Source of the DNA: Pseudomonas sp. Gutcm_11s
GTDB taxonomy: Bacteria > Pseudomonadota > Gammaproteobacteria > Pseudomonadales > Pseudomonadaceae
Assembly: GCF_028649395.1 (NCBI RefSeq)
Contig: NZ_JAQSUW010000016.1
Span: forward strand, 282,719 to 346,718
Length of the DNA stretch: 64,000 bases
Direction: 5' to 3'
A program made the translations under genes and the position numbers. Each line of letters begins with the position of its first letter. Within the stretch, counting starts at the first letter, position 1. The notes under the pieces were generated by a model. That model was not told the origin of the DNA. It made no database searches and saw nothing but the letters and a program-made list of their open reading frames with translations. Below are positions 19,414 through 26,663 of the stretch, piece by piece.

Positions 19414-19583
19414 AGTATTTCCCGTTGCGTTATGACCTAAACAGGTTCATTACGAGGTTCACACTGCGCTGATGGGCTCATTTCGTAGCATTCTTGCTCG
19501 ATTATTTCGACACTTGCCCTATCAGTTGAGGTGGATAAGAGGGCGTGGATCAGGTTCTTTCTATGGTGAATTTTGGTGATTGC

Positions 19584-22500
19584 TTACCTATCTAAGCGTA
19601 GCCATTTTTCTTCTAGTCGAGCTAAGGCAGATAAAGCAGCCCCTCCGCCCACTGTAAGCTTGAAGTCAGATGGCCAGTCCCCAACGGCAATTACCCTCAT
19701 TTTCTCTAACTTAGATACGTATAAGGATTTGCCATGAGTGGTGCGTAGAGCTGCCATTTTTTTCGCTATCTCAGCTCTTGTTGTTGAGCTTGAGAAGTGT
19801 ATTGATCTAACTAGGAGGAAGTCTTTAGTGTAGTCTCGGGCTAGGCCTATAATTAAAAACACATAGCCTATTATTAGTAGAATTAAGGCTACCACAAAAA
19901 AGCCGCCGATTACTTTGTATATAATCCCGCCTTTAATGTATTCAACAAATGAGGCGACCAAGAGTAGGCCTGTAATTCCGACTGCTATGTATGCACATAT
20001 TTCGAGAGCGATCTTGATGCTAGATACGGCTCTTAAGATGCCTCGGAATGCTCTGGCTATCAATAGCCAATCTAGGATAGCTATTGATATTAATATTAGC
20101 GGCAAGGCGTCGAGCTCTGGAAGGCCCCAGCCTATCCCATCAAAAAATGACTCTCCATAATATGGTGCGCTTTTGTATTCTGCTGGTGCTAGGAGTCTTA
20201 TTGCTGCATTCCACATGAATAGGCCTGGGGCCGCAAATCTGAATATGGATATTAGTGCATCTGCGAGAGTTGGTGCAAAGAATGGGAAGAAGCCATAGCT
20301 AGCTTGTTTTTTTATGATTGTTACAGATGATGCTGATACAAGGTTGCTAAGCGCTGCTAGGAAGAATATGAATAAAGTTACACCCATGCTTAGATAAGAA
20401 GTCTCTGGGGAGATTATTGCTGCAGCGATTGTTGCCAGTATTGAGAGTTGAATGTTGAAGGAGCGAATGTCTGCTATTTTCTTTACGCCCTGTAAAGAGT
20501 CCGAAAGTGAAAGTCCGAGCTTTAATATTCTCCTGGTTCGCCAAAATTGAATAATAGGCATTCTCTCCAGATAAGAAATCATCCCTGATTCGAGATTTTT
20601 TTCAAGTCTAGGGAGATTTCTACATGCTCTAAATGATGTCTCCTGAAGCCAAGAGTCTTCTCCTTCAATAGCAAGGTTTAAAATCGGTACGGACTCTGAT
20701 TCTGGCAATAGACCTGTAGCTTCCAGGCATATTTTGGCATGTATGATGTTGTCGCCATTCTCCACATGTTGTCGTATTAGTTTGCCAAGGGGTGTTTGAA
20801 AACTACTAATTGCGCTTCGGCGTGAGAAGAATGCGTCAACAAGGAATCTGAGGCAATGAATGGCACGCAACCTATTTATGTCGCTGCGGAAATTATCCTG
20901 TATCTCTTTCCAGCAAATTAGTCCTAATCGTTGAGCTTCTTCGTCGGAGCATAGTTGTGCATATAGGACCAGAGCATCTCTCCCACGAGAATCAGTAGGG
21001 ATATGCTCAATGGGGGCATCACTTGGTGTCTCCAGCAGTCGCATAGTCACAAAGTATTCTAGGAATCGGCGATGCACAAAGGCGAAGGAGCTCGACTCTC
21101 CTTTGGTTACTCTTGCAATTCGAGCGTAGCTAAGGATTTCAATAACAGATTCGATATTTGAGTGCCCAATGCTTGAGCTAATCACTCTCACAGGTGCTTC
21201 TAGCCCATAGCTGTGAGAGTTGAAGACAAACCATGCAATTTCTTTTGTAGCTTCCATGATTTCTTCGACAGTCAGCCCGCGAGACGAAATCTTACTGGTG
21301 CACTTTGCTAAACGAGCTAAGAGATAGCTCTCGTATATTTGAGCTTGATTGGCTGGGAGGGTGTGTTGCTCATTGACCCACTCTCCAAGAAGGGCCATCA
21401 AGAACGGGTTTCTGGCAATGGGAACTAAGTCTAGTCTGTCTCTAAATAGAGAGTTCTTCAGTTCTGAGGTAAATGCCGGAAATCTATCCAGAGCCTCATG
21501 AATGCTGGTTTCTGACAGTGGGCGTATCTCGAGGACTTTTTGTGCTAGGTAAGATTGGGTTGGGCGCCTGAATACCCTTGATGCCAAAACGCCGCGAGAG
21601 TTATTTTGGCTTGAAATAAAACGAAATAGCATCTCGGACAGAGAGTTTATTATTTCCGAGCTCTCGTCTGTGTCTAAAAGCAGTGGCATTTCATCAAATG
21701 AGTCAAAGATAAAGAATAGGCGGCCGCTGCTCCACAGCTTTTTAAAATAGCTATCGACAAAGTCCTCTGTGAATAAGTCTCCGCGTGCTTTCACGCTTTC
21801 AATAACAAACCTTTCTAGTTCTGAGACGGATGGCGATAGCGCCGTGCTGGAGGGTGCCCATTCGCGGAGATTTATGTAAATTGGTATGCGCCCTGTGCTT
21901 CCTACTTCTTTGAGCATGTCTCTTGCGAGCTTTCTTAATGCAACACTTTTCCCCGCGCCTGGTGTTCCAAGGATTAGAAAGGCTTGCGATGCGCGATCGG
22001 CCCTGATTGCGCTTTGCAGGTTCATTATCTTCTTTCTATATATCGATCGATGAGAGGACAGGATCTCAACTTCTACTTCTAGCTCGGTGTAATAGTCGGG
22101 ACTCCAATTGCTTTCGAGATCTACTTGAACTAAGTGGTTGTTGAGTGCTGAACAGAATGATGCAAGCTTGCTCTGGAATCTTTCTTCGGGAAAATCTTCG
22201 TCCAAAGGGTTTGGGTGCCCGCTTGCAATGCTCCTGTCTTGCATGTAGTGATTAACTATCCAGATGCATGCGAGTACAAAAAGCAATACGATAAATGGAG
22301 GTTCTCCATCTATTTTTATTGATGAGGCCCAAGGAAATTTCTCTGCGATCTCTGGTTGAGAAAGTACGGACTTAATTGCAGAGTTAACTATGTTTGCCCA
22401 TGCGCCCCATGAGGCCACAATGCCAAATGCGCCAATAAGGCTTAGCGCACGTATTCTGTTTGCACCATAGCCTGGAGGCATTACTAAATGCCGTAGGATA

Positions 22501-22637
22501 AATAGAGTTAGGCAGAAAACAACTGCAGCCAGGATTGCTAAATAACCCGAAAGAAGTGATGCCATAGCAATGGCTAATACGCCAAGGACTAGACAAATAA
22601 TAAGAAATTTATGGTTGGAGGATAGGTGGCTATTCAT
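19584..22637 (-). CDS. Membrane-anchored NACHT-domain STAND NTPase, candidate anti-phage defence protein
   Basis: A 1017-residue protein unlike its neighbours: the gene is visibly AT-rich and uses AT-ending codons. It has N-terminal membrane helices (about 11-48, 66-84, 114-130), then a NACHT NTPase with Walker A GTPGAGKS (224-231) and Walker B FFIFDSFDEMP (308-318). The STAND winged-helix motif FVHRRFLEYF is at about 520-529 and is followed by a helical, HEAT-like region (about 550-690). The C-terminal part has some six hydrophobic segments (about 700-940), then a soluble tail. Bacterial NACHT proteins are known anti-phage sensors and effectors. The location in the accessory arm of a prophage fits a superinfection-defence role, but no sensor ligand or effector action can be read from sequence. 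Confidence 0.8.
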   Translation of the reverse strand: MNSHLSSNHKFLIICLVLGVLAIAMASLLSGYLAILAAVVFCLTLFILRHLVMPPGYGANRIRALSLIGAFGIVASWGAWANIVNSAIKSVLSQPEIAEKFPWASSIKIDGEPPFIVLLFVLACIWIVNHYMQDRSIASGHPNPLDEDFPEERFQSKLASFCSALNNHLVQVDLESNWSPDYYTELEVEVEILSSHRSIYRKKIMNLQSAIRADRASQAFLILGTPGAGKSVALRKLARDMLKEVGSTGRIPIYINLREWAPSSTALSPSVSELERFVIESVKARGDLFTEDFVDSYFKKLWSSGRLFFIFDSFDEMPLLLDTDESSEIINSLSEMLFRFISSQNNSRGVLASRVFRRPTQSYLAQKVLEIRPLSETSIHEALDRFPAFTSELKNSLFRDRLDLVPIARNPFLMALLGEWVNEQHTLPANQAQIYESYLLARLAKCTSKISSRGLTVEEIMEATKEIAWFVFNSHSYGLEAPVRVISSSIGHSNIESVIEILSYARIARVTKGESSSFAFVHRRFLEYFVTMRLLETPSDAPIEHIPTDSRGRDALVLYAQLCSDEEAQRLGLICWKEIQDNFRSDINRLRAIHCLRFLVDAFFSRRSAISSFQTPLGKLIRQHVENGDNIIHAKICLEATGLLPESESVPILNLAIEGEDSWLQETSFRACRNLPRLEKNLESGMISYLERMPIIQFWRTRRILKLGLSLSDSLQGVKKIADIRSFNIQLSILATIAAAIISPETSYLSMGVTLFIFFLAALSNLVSASSVTIIKKQASYGFFPFFAPTLADALISIFRFAAPGLFMWNAAIRLLAPAEYKSAPYYGESFFDGIGWGLPELDALPLILISIAILDWLLIARAFRGILRAVSSIKIALEICAYIAVGITGLLLVASFVEYIKGGIIYKVIGGFFVVALILLIIGYVFLIIGLARDYTKDFLLVRSIHFSSSTTRAEIAKKMAALRTTHGKSLYVSKLEKMRVIAVGDWPSDFKLTVGGGAALSALARLEEKWLRLDR

Positions 22638-22708
22638 GACTGGTCGTCCCTGATCTAATTCAGCCCTGCTTGGCTTCTAGGAAAATCAACTTGCTGCCAC
22701 GTCACGAA

Positions 22709-22987
22709 CTATCGTGATGTTTCACTCTGAATAGGCGAATCGGGACTTATCTCATCGAGGGTTGGACTCATTTGCCCTTTATCGGGCATCACTTCCCCTG
22801 TTACAAGCCACCATCGGTACTGCGGTAGTACTGTTGCCAGCCGCTCAATTTCCTCAGCTCCAACTCGTGCTTTTTTCCGTTTTATGTTTTGCCAGCGGAA
22901 GTATTCCTTCGTTCCAGTTTCTGCTAGAGCGCTGAGGCCGACAGTCTCTATCAATAGAATTGCTCTATCAGTGATCGTGTCGTTCAT
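22709..22987 (-). CDS. Probable phage repressor / DNA-binding regulator (92 aa)
   Basis: MNDTITDRAILLIETVGLSALAE... with a helix-rich N-terminal half, the segment YFRWQNIKRKKARVGAEEIERLATVLPQYRWWLVTGE, and a disordered Pro/Ser tail. The YRWWLVTGE ending is typical of small XRE-like regulators in Pseudomonas phages. It is divergent from the excisionase gene with a repeat-rich gap between them, the classic lysogeny-switch layout. It could also help regulate the NACHT gene 71 bases downstream on the same strand. Confidence 0.65.
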   Translation of the reverse strand: MNDTITDRAILLIETVGLSALAETGTKEYFRWQNIKRKKARVGAEEIERLATVLPQYRWWLVTGEVMPDKGQMSPTLDEISPDSPIQSETSR

Positions 22988-23012
22988 TGGAATATTTTCG
23001 CATTAGTTCTAT

Positions 23013-23059
23013 GTACTCTGAATCCGTCTTGTGTACTATGTGCTTAAGTACTTAGTACT
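23013..23059. promoter_or_regulatory. Candidate operator cluster between repressor and excisionase
   Basis: Four GTACT copies start at 23013, 23033, 23048 and 23055, the first two exactly 20 bases apart, the last two around a TTAAGTACTTA palindrome. The region is AT-rich and holds the divergent promoters. A good candidate for repressor and excisionase binding. Confidence 0.45.
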
Positions 23060-23101
23060 AACAGATCTGCTATTAATGACACGAATAGTGACGGAACGAG
23101 C

Positions 23102-23317
23102 ATGGAACTGGAAGAGCTTGACCCCGCCAAGCTGCATGCCCTGCAGCGCGACGTTGAGACCATCGAAAGCTGGGCTGAGCGCAACGGTGTTGCCTATGGT
23201 GTGGCCCGCGCATGGGCTATGAAGGCCGTCATCCCTACCATTAAGGTCGGTAAGCGGCGCATGGTGAATAGCGCTCTGTATCGCTCCTGGCTGTTGGAGC
23301 AGGAGTGGACGGCATGA
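23102..23317 (+). CDS. Excisionase / Cox-like DNA-binding protein
   Basis: A 71-residue protein with the sequence ESWAERNGVAYGVARAWAMKAVIPTIKVGKRRMVNSALYRSWLLEQ, a winged-helix/MerR-like excisionase pattern. It holds the position of XisF in Pf phages, first gene of the rightward operon. Such proteins direct excision and often repress the lysogeny gene. The ATG follows the repeat cluster by about 40 bases. Confidence 0.75.
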   Translation: MELEELDPAKLHALQRDVETIESWAERNGVAYGVARAWAMKAVIPTIKVGKRRMVNSALYRSWLLEQEWTA

Positions 23318-23320
23318 GCT

Positions 23321-23611
23321 ATGGCCACCCTCAGCCGCTACCTACATCAACCACACACCGCGGACTGTTCCTGCTCTGTCTGCTGGTCCCGTCGCGCACC
23401 GGCTCCCGTGCTCTCCCAGTCCACACCCTGCGACCAATGCCGCCCCGTGTCTGTGGCCAAGGTCGATGGAATTTGGAAGGCGAAACCGGCTTTCATCTGC
23501 GCGAAACACACGCCACCGCCCCGGCCCCCGAAGTACTGGAACGTTATTTACGACTCGGGCAATCCAACGCCCTTCGTTCCAGTCCGCGAGCCGTTCGAGT
23601 TGGAGGGCTGA
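23321..23611 (+). CDS. Cysteine-rich inovirus small protein (96 aa)
   Basis: MATLSRYLHQPHTADCSCSVCWSRR... with cysteines in CSCSVC and CDQC and a His/Cys CAKHTPPPRPPKYW segment, so it may bind zinc. The ATG lies 4 bases after the previous stop and the next gene starts 4 bases after its end, so it is in a tight operon. Its position corresponds to the small early genes of Pf phages; function unknown. Confidence 0.65.
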   Translation: MATLSRYLHQPHTADCSCSVCWSRRAPAPVLSQSTPCDQCRPVSVAKVDGIWKAKPAFICAKHTPPPRPPKYWNVIYDSGNPTPFVPVREPFELEG

Positions 23612-23615
23612 GCCA

Positions 23616-23879
23616 ATGAGCGCATTCCGTTTGGCCCGCTACTTCGTTGCCCTCATGGGTGTGTGGTCGGCGCCCATGCTTATTGGCATCGCCCTCGGTG
23701 TCGGTCTGAGCACATGGCAGCTCACTGAAGAGGCTGAGTTCTTCGAGGAGATCTTCACCCGCTCCATGCAATCGGTAGTCGAGTCCTGCACGGCCCCGAC
23801 CGATCCGCCGCCAAGCAGATCGCCTCCGGCGTCCGGGACTGGTCCACCAGTCGCGGGCGACGGTGGCGACACGGGATAA
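23616..23879 (+). CDS. Small single-pass membrane protein of the prophage (87 aa)
   Basis: MSAFRLARYFVALMGVWSAPMLIGIALGVGL... has one membrane helix (about 10-33), a soluble acidic stretch and a Pro/Ser/Gly-rich tail. The start follows the previous stop by 4 bases. Its place before the ssDNA-binding protein matches a small gene of unknown role in Pf phages. Confidence 0.6.
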   Translation: MSAFRLARYFVALMGVWSAPMLIGIALGVGLSTWQLTEEAEFFEEIFTRSMQSVVESCTAPTDPPPSRSPPASGTGPPVAGDGGDTG

Positions 23880-23896
23880 CAAGGGCGTGGCCCTTG
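23880..23896. other. Perfect hairpin in intergenic region
   Basis: CAAGGGC / GTG / GCCCTTG, a 7-bp perfect stem with a 3-base loop directly after the membrane-protein gene. No T-run follows, so it is not a standard terminator. It could be a processing or single-strand phage DNA signal. Confidence 0.45.
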
Positions 23897-23963
23897 GTGT
23901 TTGACGCGATAACGGCCCGCGCATTGGCCGAGTTGTAAAACCCCGGCAAACCGAGAAACCCCT

Positions 23964-23990
23964 CGGGCGAAAAACTGAAAAGTTCGCCCG
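23964..23990. other. Second perfect hairpin upstream of ssDNA-binding protein gene
   Basis: CGGGCGAA (23964-23971) pairs perfectly with TTCGCCCG (23983-23990) around an A-rich 11-base loop. With the hairpin at 23880 it makes the 180-base gap before the next gene a structured region, as found for inovirus origins, packaging signals or translational operators. Confidence 0.45.
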
Positions 23991-24059
23991 TGTGGACTCG
24001 CTCGGCCTGCTGAAAGGCAAACCGCGCAATCAGGCGCACCACAGCGAGGAAACACACAC

Positions 24060-24422
24060 ATGGCACGTTCCACTATGGAAGTCGCATTCCTGGGCACCCA
24101 GAAAACCGAAATGGAAGGCGCGAAATACGTGAAGGTCTTCTATGGCGATGAGCCGGACGGCAAGACCGAGCACGGCCTTTCCATCATCGGCATGGCAGTC
24201 GCTGACGATCACGCCGACGAGGTCTTCGCCGCGGGCGCTCACTTCGAGCCGCTGGAGATGGTCCGCATCACCTTCGAGGTGGACCGTGGCGGCCAGAACA
24301 AAGGCAAAAATCTCGCCCTGCACATCGAGTCGGCCAAGCCCCGCGACCAAGGCCAACGCCAAGCCCAGCAGCCAGCCCAGGGCGCCAAACCGGCCACCCC
24401 GGCTGACGCCGCCAAGTCCTGA
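24060..24422 (+). CDS. Inovirus single-stranded DNA-binding protein
   Basis: A 120-residue protein, MARSTMEVAFLGTQKTEMEGAKYVKVFYGDEPDG..., with a beta-barrel core (VRITFEVDRGG) and a low-complexity Gln/Ala/Pro tail (about 95-120). It occupies the place of Pf gene V protein (PA0720 in Pf4), which coats the single-stranded genome before extrusion. The tail resembles that of other SSB-like phage proteins. Four cysteine-free beta strands are evident, no enzyme motifs. Confidence 0.75.
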   Translation: MARSTMEVAFLGTQKTEMEGAKYVKVFYGDEPDGKTEHGLSIIGMAVADDHADEVFAAGAHFEPLEMVRITFEVDRGGQNKGKNLALHIESAKPRDQGQRQAQQPAQGAKPATPADAAKS

Positions 24423-24438
24423 TTAGAGGGCGGCTCAG

Positions 24439-24534
24439 ATGGTCCGGATTTACTGCAATCACTGCCACGACTGCGCCCCGAAGCGCCTGTGGTCGCTGAT
24501 TAAAGCCTGCCCGCGCTGCCTGAGCCCCCTATGA
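24439..24534 (+). CDS. PfsE-like 31-residue superinfection-exclusion peptide candidate
   Basis: A very small gene: MVRIYCNHCHDCAPKRLWS... with CNHC near the start and CPRC near the end, a basic middle (PKRLWSLIK) and the end LSPL. A GAGGG ribosome site precedes it and its stop overlaps the next ATG (ATGA). In Pf4 the gene in this position (PA0721, PfsE, about 30 residues) binds the pilus protein PilC and blocks type IV pili, so preventing re-infection. Identity is inferred from place, size and translation coupling, not from alignment. Confidence 0.6.
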   Translation: MVRIYCNHCHDCAPKRLWSLIKACPRCLSPL

Positions 24535-24746
24535 ATTTCCTCGCGTGTGAAGGCGACTGGAGTGTCGGTGCAGCAGGTGAACCCATCTGCACCGGGACGC
24601 TGGTCAGCCTCACGCAAGAGGAAATGCAGGCCCTGTACGGGACTGCACTCACCTGGGACCAAGTGGCCGAGCTGCAAGGCGAAGTGATCACCCTGTTTGC
24701 CGTGGTGTTCGGCTTCCTGGCCCTGAAGAAAGCACTCAAGAGGTAA
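24531..24746 (+). CDS. Inovirus minor coat-like protein (71 aa)
   Basis: MNFLACEGDWSVGAAGEPICTGTLVSLTQ... has a short soluble N-terminal part with two cysteines, then one membrane helix (about 50-66, VITLFAVVFGFLALKKALKR) with a basic tail, the usual layout of filamentous phage virion proteins. Starts in the ATGA overlap with the PfsE-like gene and ends in a TAATG overlap with the major coat gene, so the three are translationally linked. Matches the PA0722 position of Pf4. Confidence 0.7.
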   Translation: MNFLACEGDWSVGAAGEPICTGTLVSLTQEEMQALYGTALTWDQVAELQGEVITLFAVVFGFLALKKALKR

Positions 24747-24958
24747 TGACCATGAAACAACTGAAGAACCTGAAACGCTCCCTCGGTGCCGTCGCTGCTG
24801 TCGGCCTCATGTCCATCCAGCAGGTGTACGCCGCTGTCCCGGCCGAAGCCACTGGCGCTCTCGATGAAGCCGGTGCCGACGTCGGCACCATCGGTTGGGC
24901 CGTGTTCGGTGTGCTGGTGGCCGCTGCGGCCTTCAAGTACATGCGTCGCGCCCTGTAA
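24746..24958 (+). CDS. coaB: Major coat protein (pVIII, CoaB-like)
   Basis: A 70-residue precursor with a basic N-terminus, a signal peptide ending VYA (about residue 29) and a mature part of some 41 residues: an acidic start (AVPAEATGALDEAGADVG), a membrane span (IGWAVFGVLVAAAAFKYM) and a basic end (RRAL). This acidic-hydrophobic-basic plan is that of Pf1-type coat subunits. It is followed at once by a strong terminator. A second ATG two codons in (24752) is an equally good start. Confidence 0.9.
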   Translation: MTMKQLKNLKRSLGAVAAVGLMSIQQVYAAVPAEATGALDEAGADVGTIGWAVFGVLVAAAAFKYMRRAL

Positions 24959-24992
24959 GCCAGCTCGTCACGGACTCGTGCCGGGCAAGAAC

Positions 24993-25014
24993 AACCCCGC
25001 TCCGGCGGGGTTTT
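24993..25014 (+). terminator. Rho-independent terminator after major coat gene
   Basis: AACCCCGC / TCCG / GCGGGGTT with a TTTTC tail. A terminator directly after the abundantly made coat gene is usual in inoviruses and lowers expression of the adhesin gene downstream. Confidence 0.9.
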
Positions 25015-25036
25015 CTTATCCAGCTGGAGCAACGTC

Positions 25037-25108
25037 ATGTCTCAAGAGTGGTTTGTCCTGATCGTTACCACCGTCGCTCTGGCGGCGCTGTTCTTTGGGC
25101 GGGTGTAG
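25037..25108 (+). CDS. Tiny hydrophobic virion-type peptide (23 aa)
   Basis: Begins MSQEWFVLIVTTVALAALF and ends FGRV: four polar residues, a single membrane helix and a basic end. A GGAG ribosome site lies 8 bases before the ATG and the stop is two bases before the adhesin ATG. This resembles the small end-cap proteins (pVII/pIX type) of filamentous phages. Function inferred from size and position. Confidence 0.6.
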   Translation: MSQEWFVLIVTTVALAALFFGRV

Positions 25109-25110
25109 CC

Positions 25111-26322
25111 ATGCGTGGATTGCTCATCACTGCGCTGCTGGTACTGGCCTCGCTTCTGCGTGTGGCACCTGCCTACGCAGGTTCCTCCTACTTCCTGGAG
25201 CTGACCGGCGAGTATTTTGAGAACGCCGGAGACGCCTGTAAGTCGCTCACGTTTGATTCGGTTACTAGGTCGGGCGAAACCTATTCCGTCACGGGGCAAA
25301 CAGAGGTTGGCTCAGTCTCAAACGCGGGAAACTGGTTCACCTGTTCTCTGCGCTTGTATAGCTCCAGCGGTAACTACATCAACGTTCAAGGCGAGGTCGG
25401 TGGCGTCGTTGCCAAGATCACGACGAACGTCTGCGAGGCTGGAGGTAGCGAAAGCCTGACATGGCCTATTGGGCGTCAGGAGAAGGATAACGACGCTACG
25501 CTCGTTCCTTTCGGGTTCAAGCAGCCTCTGAAATATTGCTTCGATGGTTGCCTTGGTAATGCCGACCCAGGCGGCACCGGGCAAGACTTCTTCGGTGAAC
25601 CTGACACCGATCCCAAGTACGAAATCATCTTTGCCAACCTCGCCTATCAGATGACCGGCGATGGCTGCTCATCTGGCACCAATGAGCCTCCCCCAGATGT
25701 TCCACCGCCGCCAGACTCCCCCGATCCCTGTGAAGCTAATCCAACGGCTGAGGGCTGTTCGGGCGGTACTGATCCGACAGACCCAACTGATCCCACGGAC
25801 CCGACCGATCCCACTGATCCGACAGACCCGACTGATCCTGGTGATGGGGGCGGTGGTACTGATCCCGGCGATGGTGGCGGCGGTGACGGCGGTGGTGATG
25901 GAGGCGGTGATGGTGGGGAGGGTGCCGTCACTGGCGAGAACTGCGATCAGGCGCTGACCTGCACCGGCGATGCCATTGAGTGCGCTCAGCTGCGCATGCA
26001 AAAGGCCCTGCGCTGTGACGGCCCCGACCTAGATTTCCCCGGCCAGAAAGACGACATCGCCGACTTCCTCGACAACCCCGACTACAAGGCCGAGGAAGAC
26101 GAGGAGATCAACCTGGGCGACATGTTCAGCGAAGGCACTCGTTTTCTTCCCAGCAGTTGCCCCCAGGCCGAGCAAGTCAGCCTGACCCTGATGGGTGGCC
26201 GCTCCTTCTCCCTTTCCTATGAGCCGCTGTGCCAGTTCGCCAGCGACTTGTCCTTCCTGATCGTGGCGGCTGCTGCGGTCTTCTATGCCCTGTATGTGGG
26301 CCGCGCTGTAGGAGGTGAGTAA
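25111..26322 (+). CDS. coaA: Minor coat / adsorption protein (pIII, CoaA-like)
   Basis: A 403-residue protein. It has a signal peptide (1-23, AYA-GS), an N-terminal domain with several cysteines (to about 210), a low-complexity linker of TDP repeats and glycine-rich runs (about 219-272), a C-terminal domain and one membrane anchor (about 380-400, LSFLIVAAAAVFYALYVG). The plan two domains, flexible Gly-rich linker, C-terminal anchor is that of inovirus pIII, which binds the pilus and enters the cell. The start at 25111 gives a clean signal peptide. The last base is shared with the next ATG. Confidence 0.85.
   Translation: MRGLLITALLVLASLLRVAPAYAGSSYFLELTGEYFENAGDACKSLTFDSVTRSGETYSVTGQTEVGSVSNAGNWFTCSLRLYSSSGNYINVQGEVGGVVAKITTNVCEAGGSESLTWPIGRQEKDNDATLVPFGFKQPLKYCFDGCLGNADPGGTGQDFFGEPDTDPKYEIIFANLAYQMTGDGCSSGTNEPPPDVPPPPDSPDPCEANPTAEGCSGGTDPTDPTDPTDPTDPTDPTDPTDPGDGGGGTDPGDGGGGDGGGDGGGDGGEGAVTGENCDQALTCTGDAIECAQLRMQKALRCDGPDLDFPGQKDDIADFLDNPDYKAEEDEEINLGDMFSEGTRFLPSSCPQAEQVSLTLMGGRSFSLSYEPLCQFASDLSFLIVAAAAVFYALYVGRAVGGE
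25770..25917 (+). repeat. Tandem TDP and glycine codon repeats inside coaA
   Basis: About eight successive Thr-Asp-Pro codon triplets with mixed synonymous codons (gaT/gaC, ccC/ccG/ccA), then runs of GGT GGC GGx. The varied codons show protein-level selection for a flexible linker rather than recent DNA slippage. Confidence 0.75.
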
Positions 26323-26651
26323 TGCCTGTATGGCTCTGGGCGGTGCAGCTGATCTTCATGATCGTGCAGCCGCTGATCAACTTTGTCCTTCGCCTGCTGG
26401 GCATCGGCTTCATCACCTACGTGGGCTACAACGTCCTTCTCGAACAGGTCACCACCTACGTGACCTCGCGCATGGGCTCCAGCACGTTGGTGATCCAGCA
26501 GATTCTCGGCCTGGCCAAGATTGATGTAGCCATCAACATCTTCCTCGCGGCCGTCACCACGCGACTGGTGATTGCCGGGTTGAACAAGGCTCAGGACAGC
26601 CGCCGTGCACAGGTCTGGCGCAAGCCGGGCGGCACCTCCATCGAAGCGTAA
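26322..26651 (+). CDS. DUF2523-family inovirus protein (pVI-like)
   Basis: A 109-residue protein with N-terminal and central hydrophobic segments (VQLIFMIVQPLINFVLRLLGIGFITYVGYNVLLE and LAKIDVAINIFLAAVTTRLVI) and a basic tail. It lies between the adhesin and Zot genes, the place of PA0725 in Pf4, and corresponds to the end-cap protein pVI. It shares a base with the adhesin stop and is 12 bases before zot. Confidence 0.8.
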   Translation: MPVWLWAVQLIFMIVQPLINFVLRLLGIGFITYVGYNVLLEQVTTYVTSRMGSSTLVIQQILGLAKIDVAINIFLAAVTTRLVIAGLNKAQDSRRAQVWRKPGGTSIEA

Positions 26652-26663
26652 GGAGGCCGCCCG

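Noticed and set aside
25770..25917. CRISPR-like regular repeats
   Set aside because: They are codon repeats for a TDP/Gly linker inside coaA, not spaced repeats. No CRISPR array was seen in the window.
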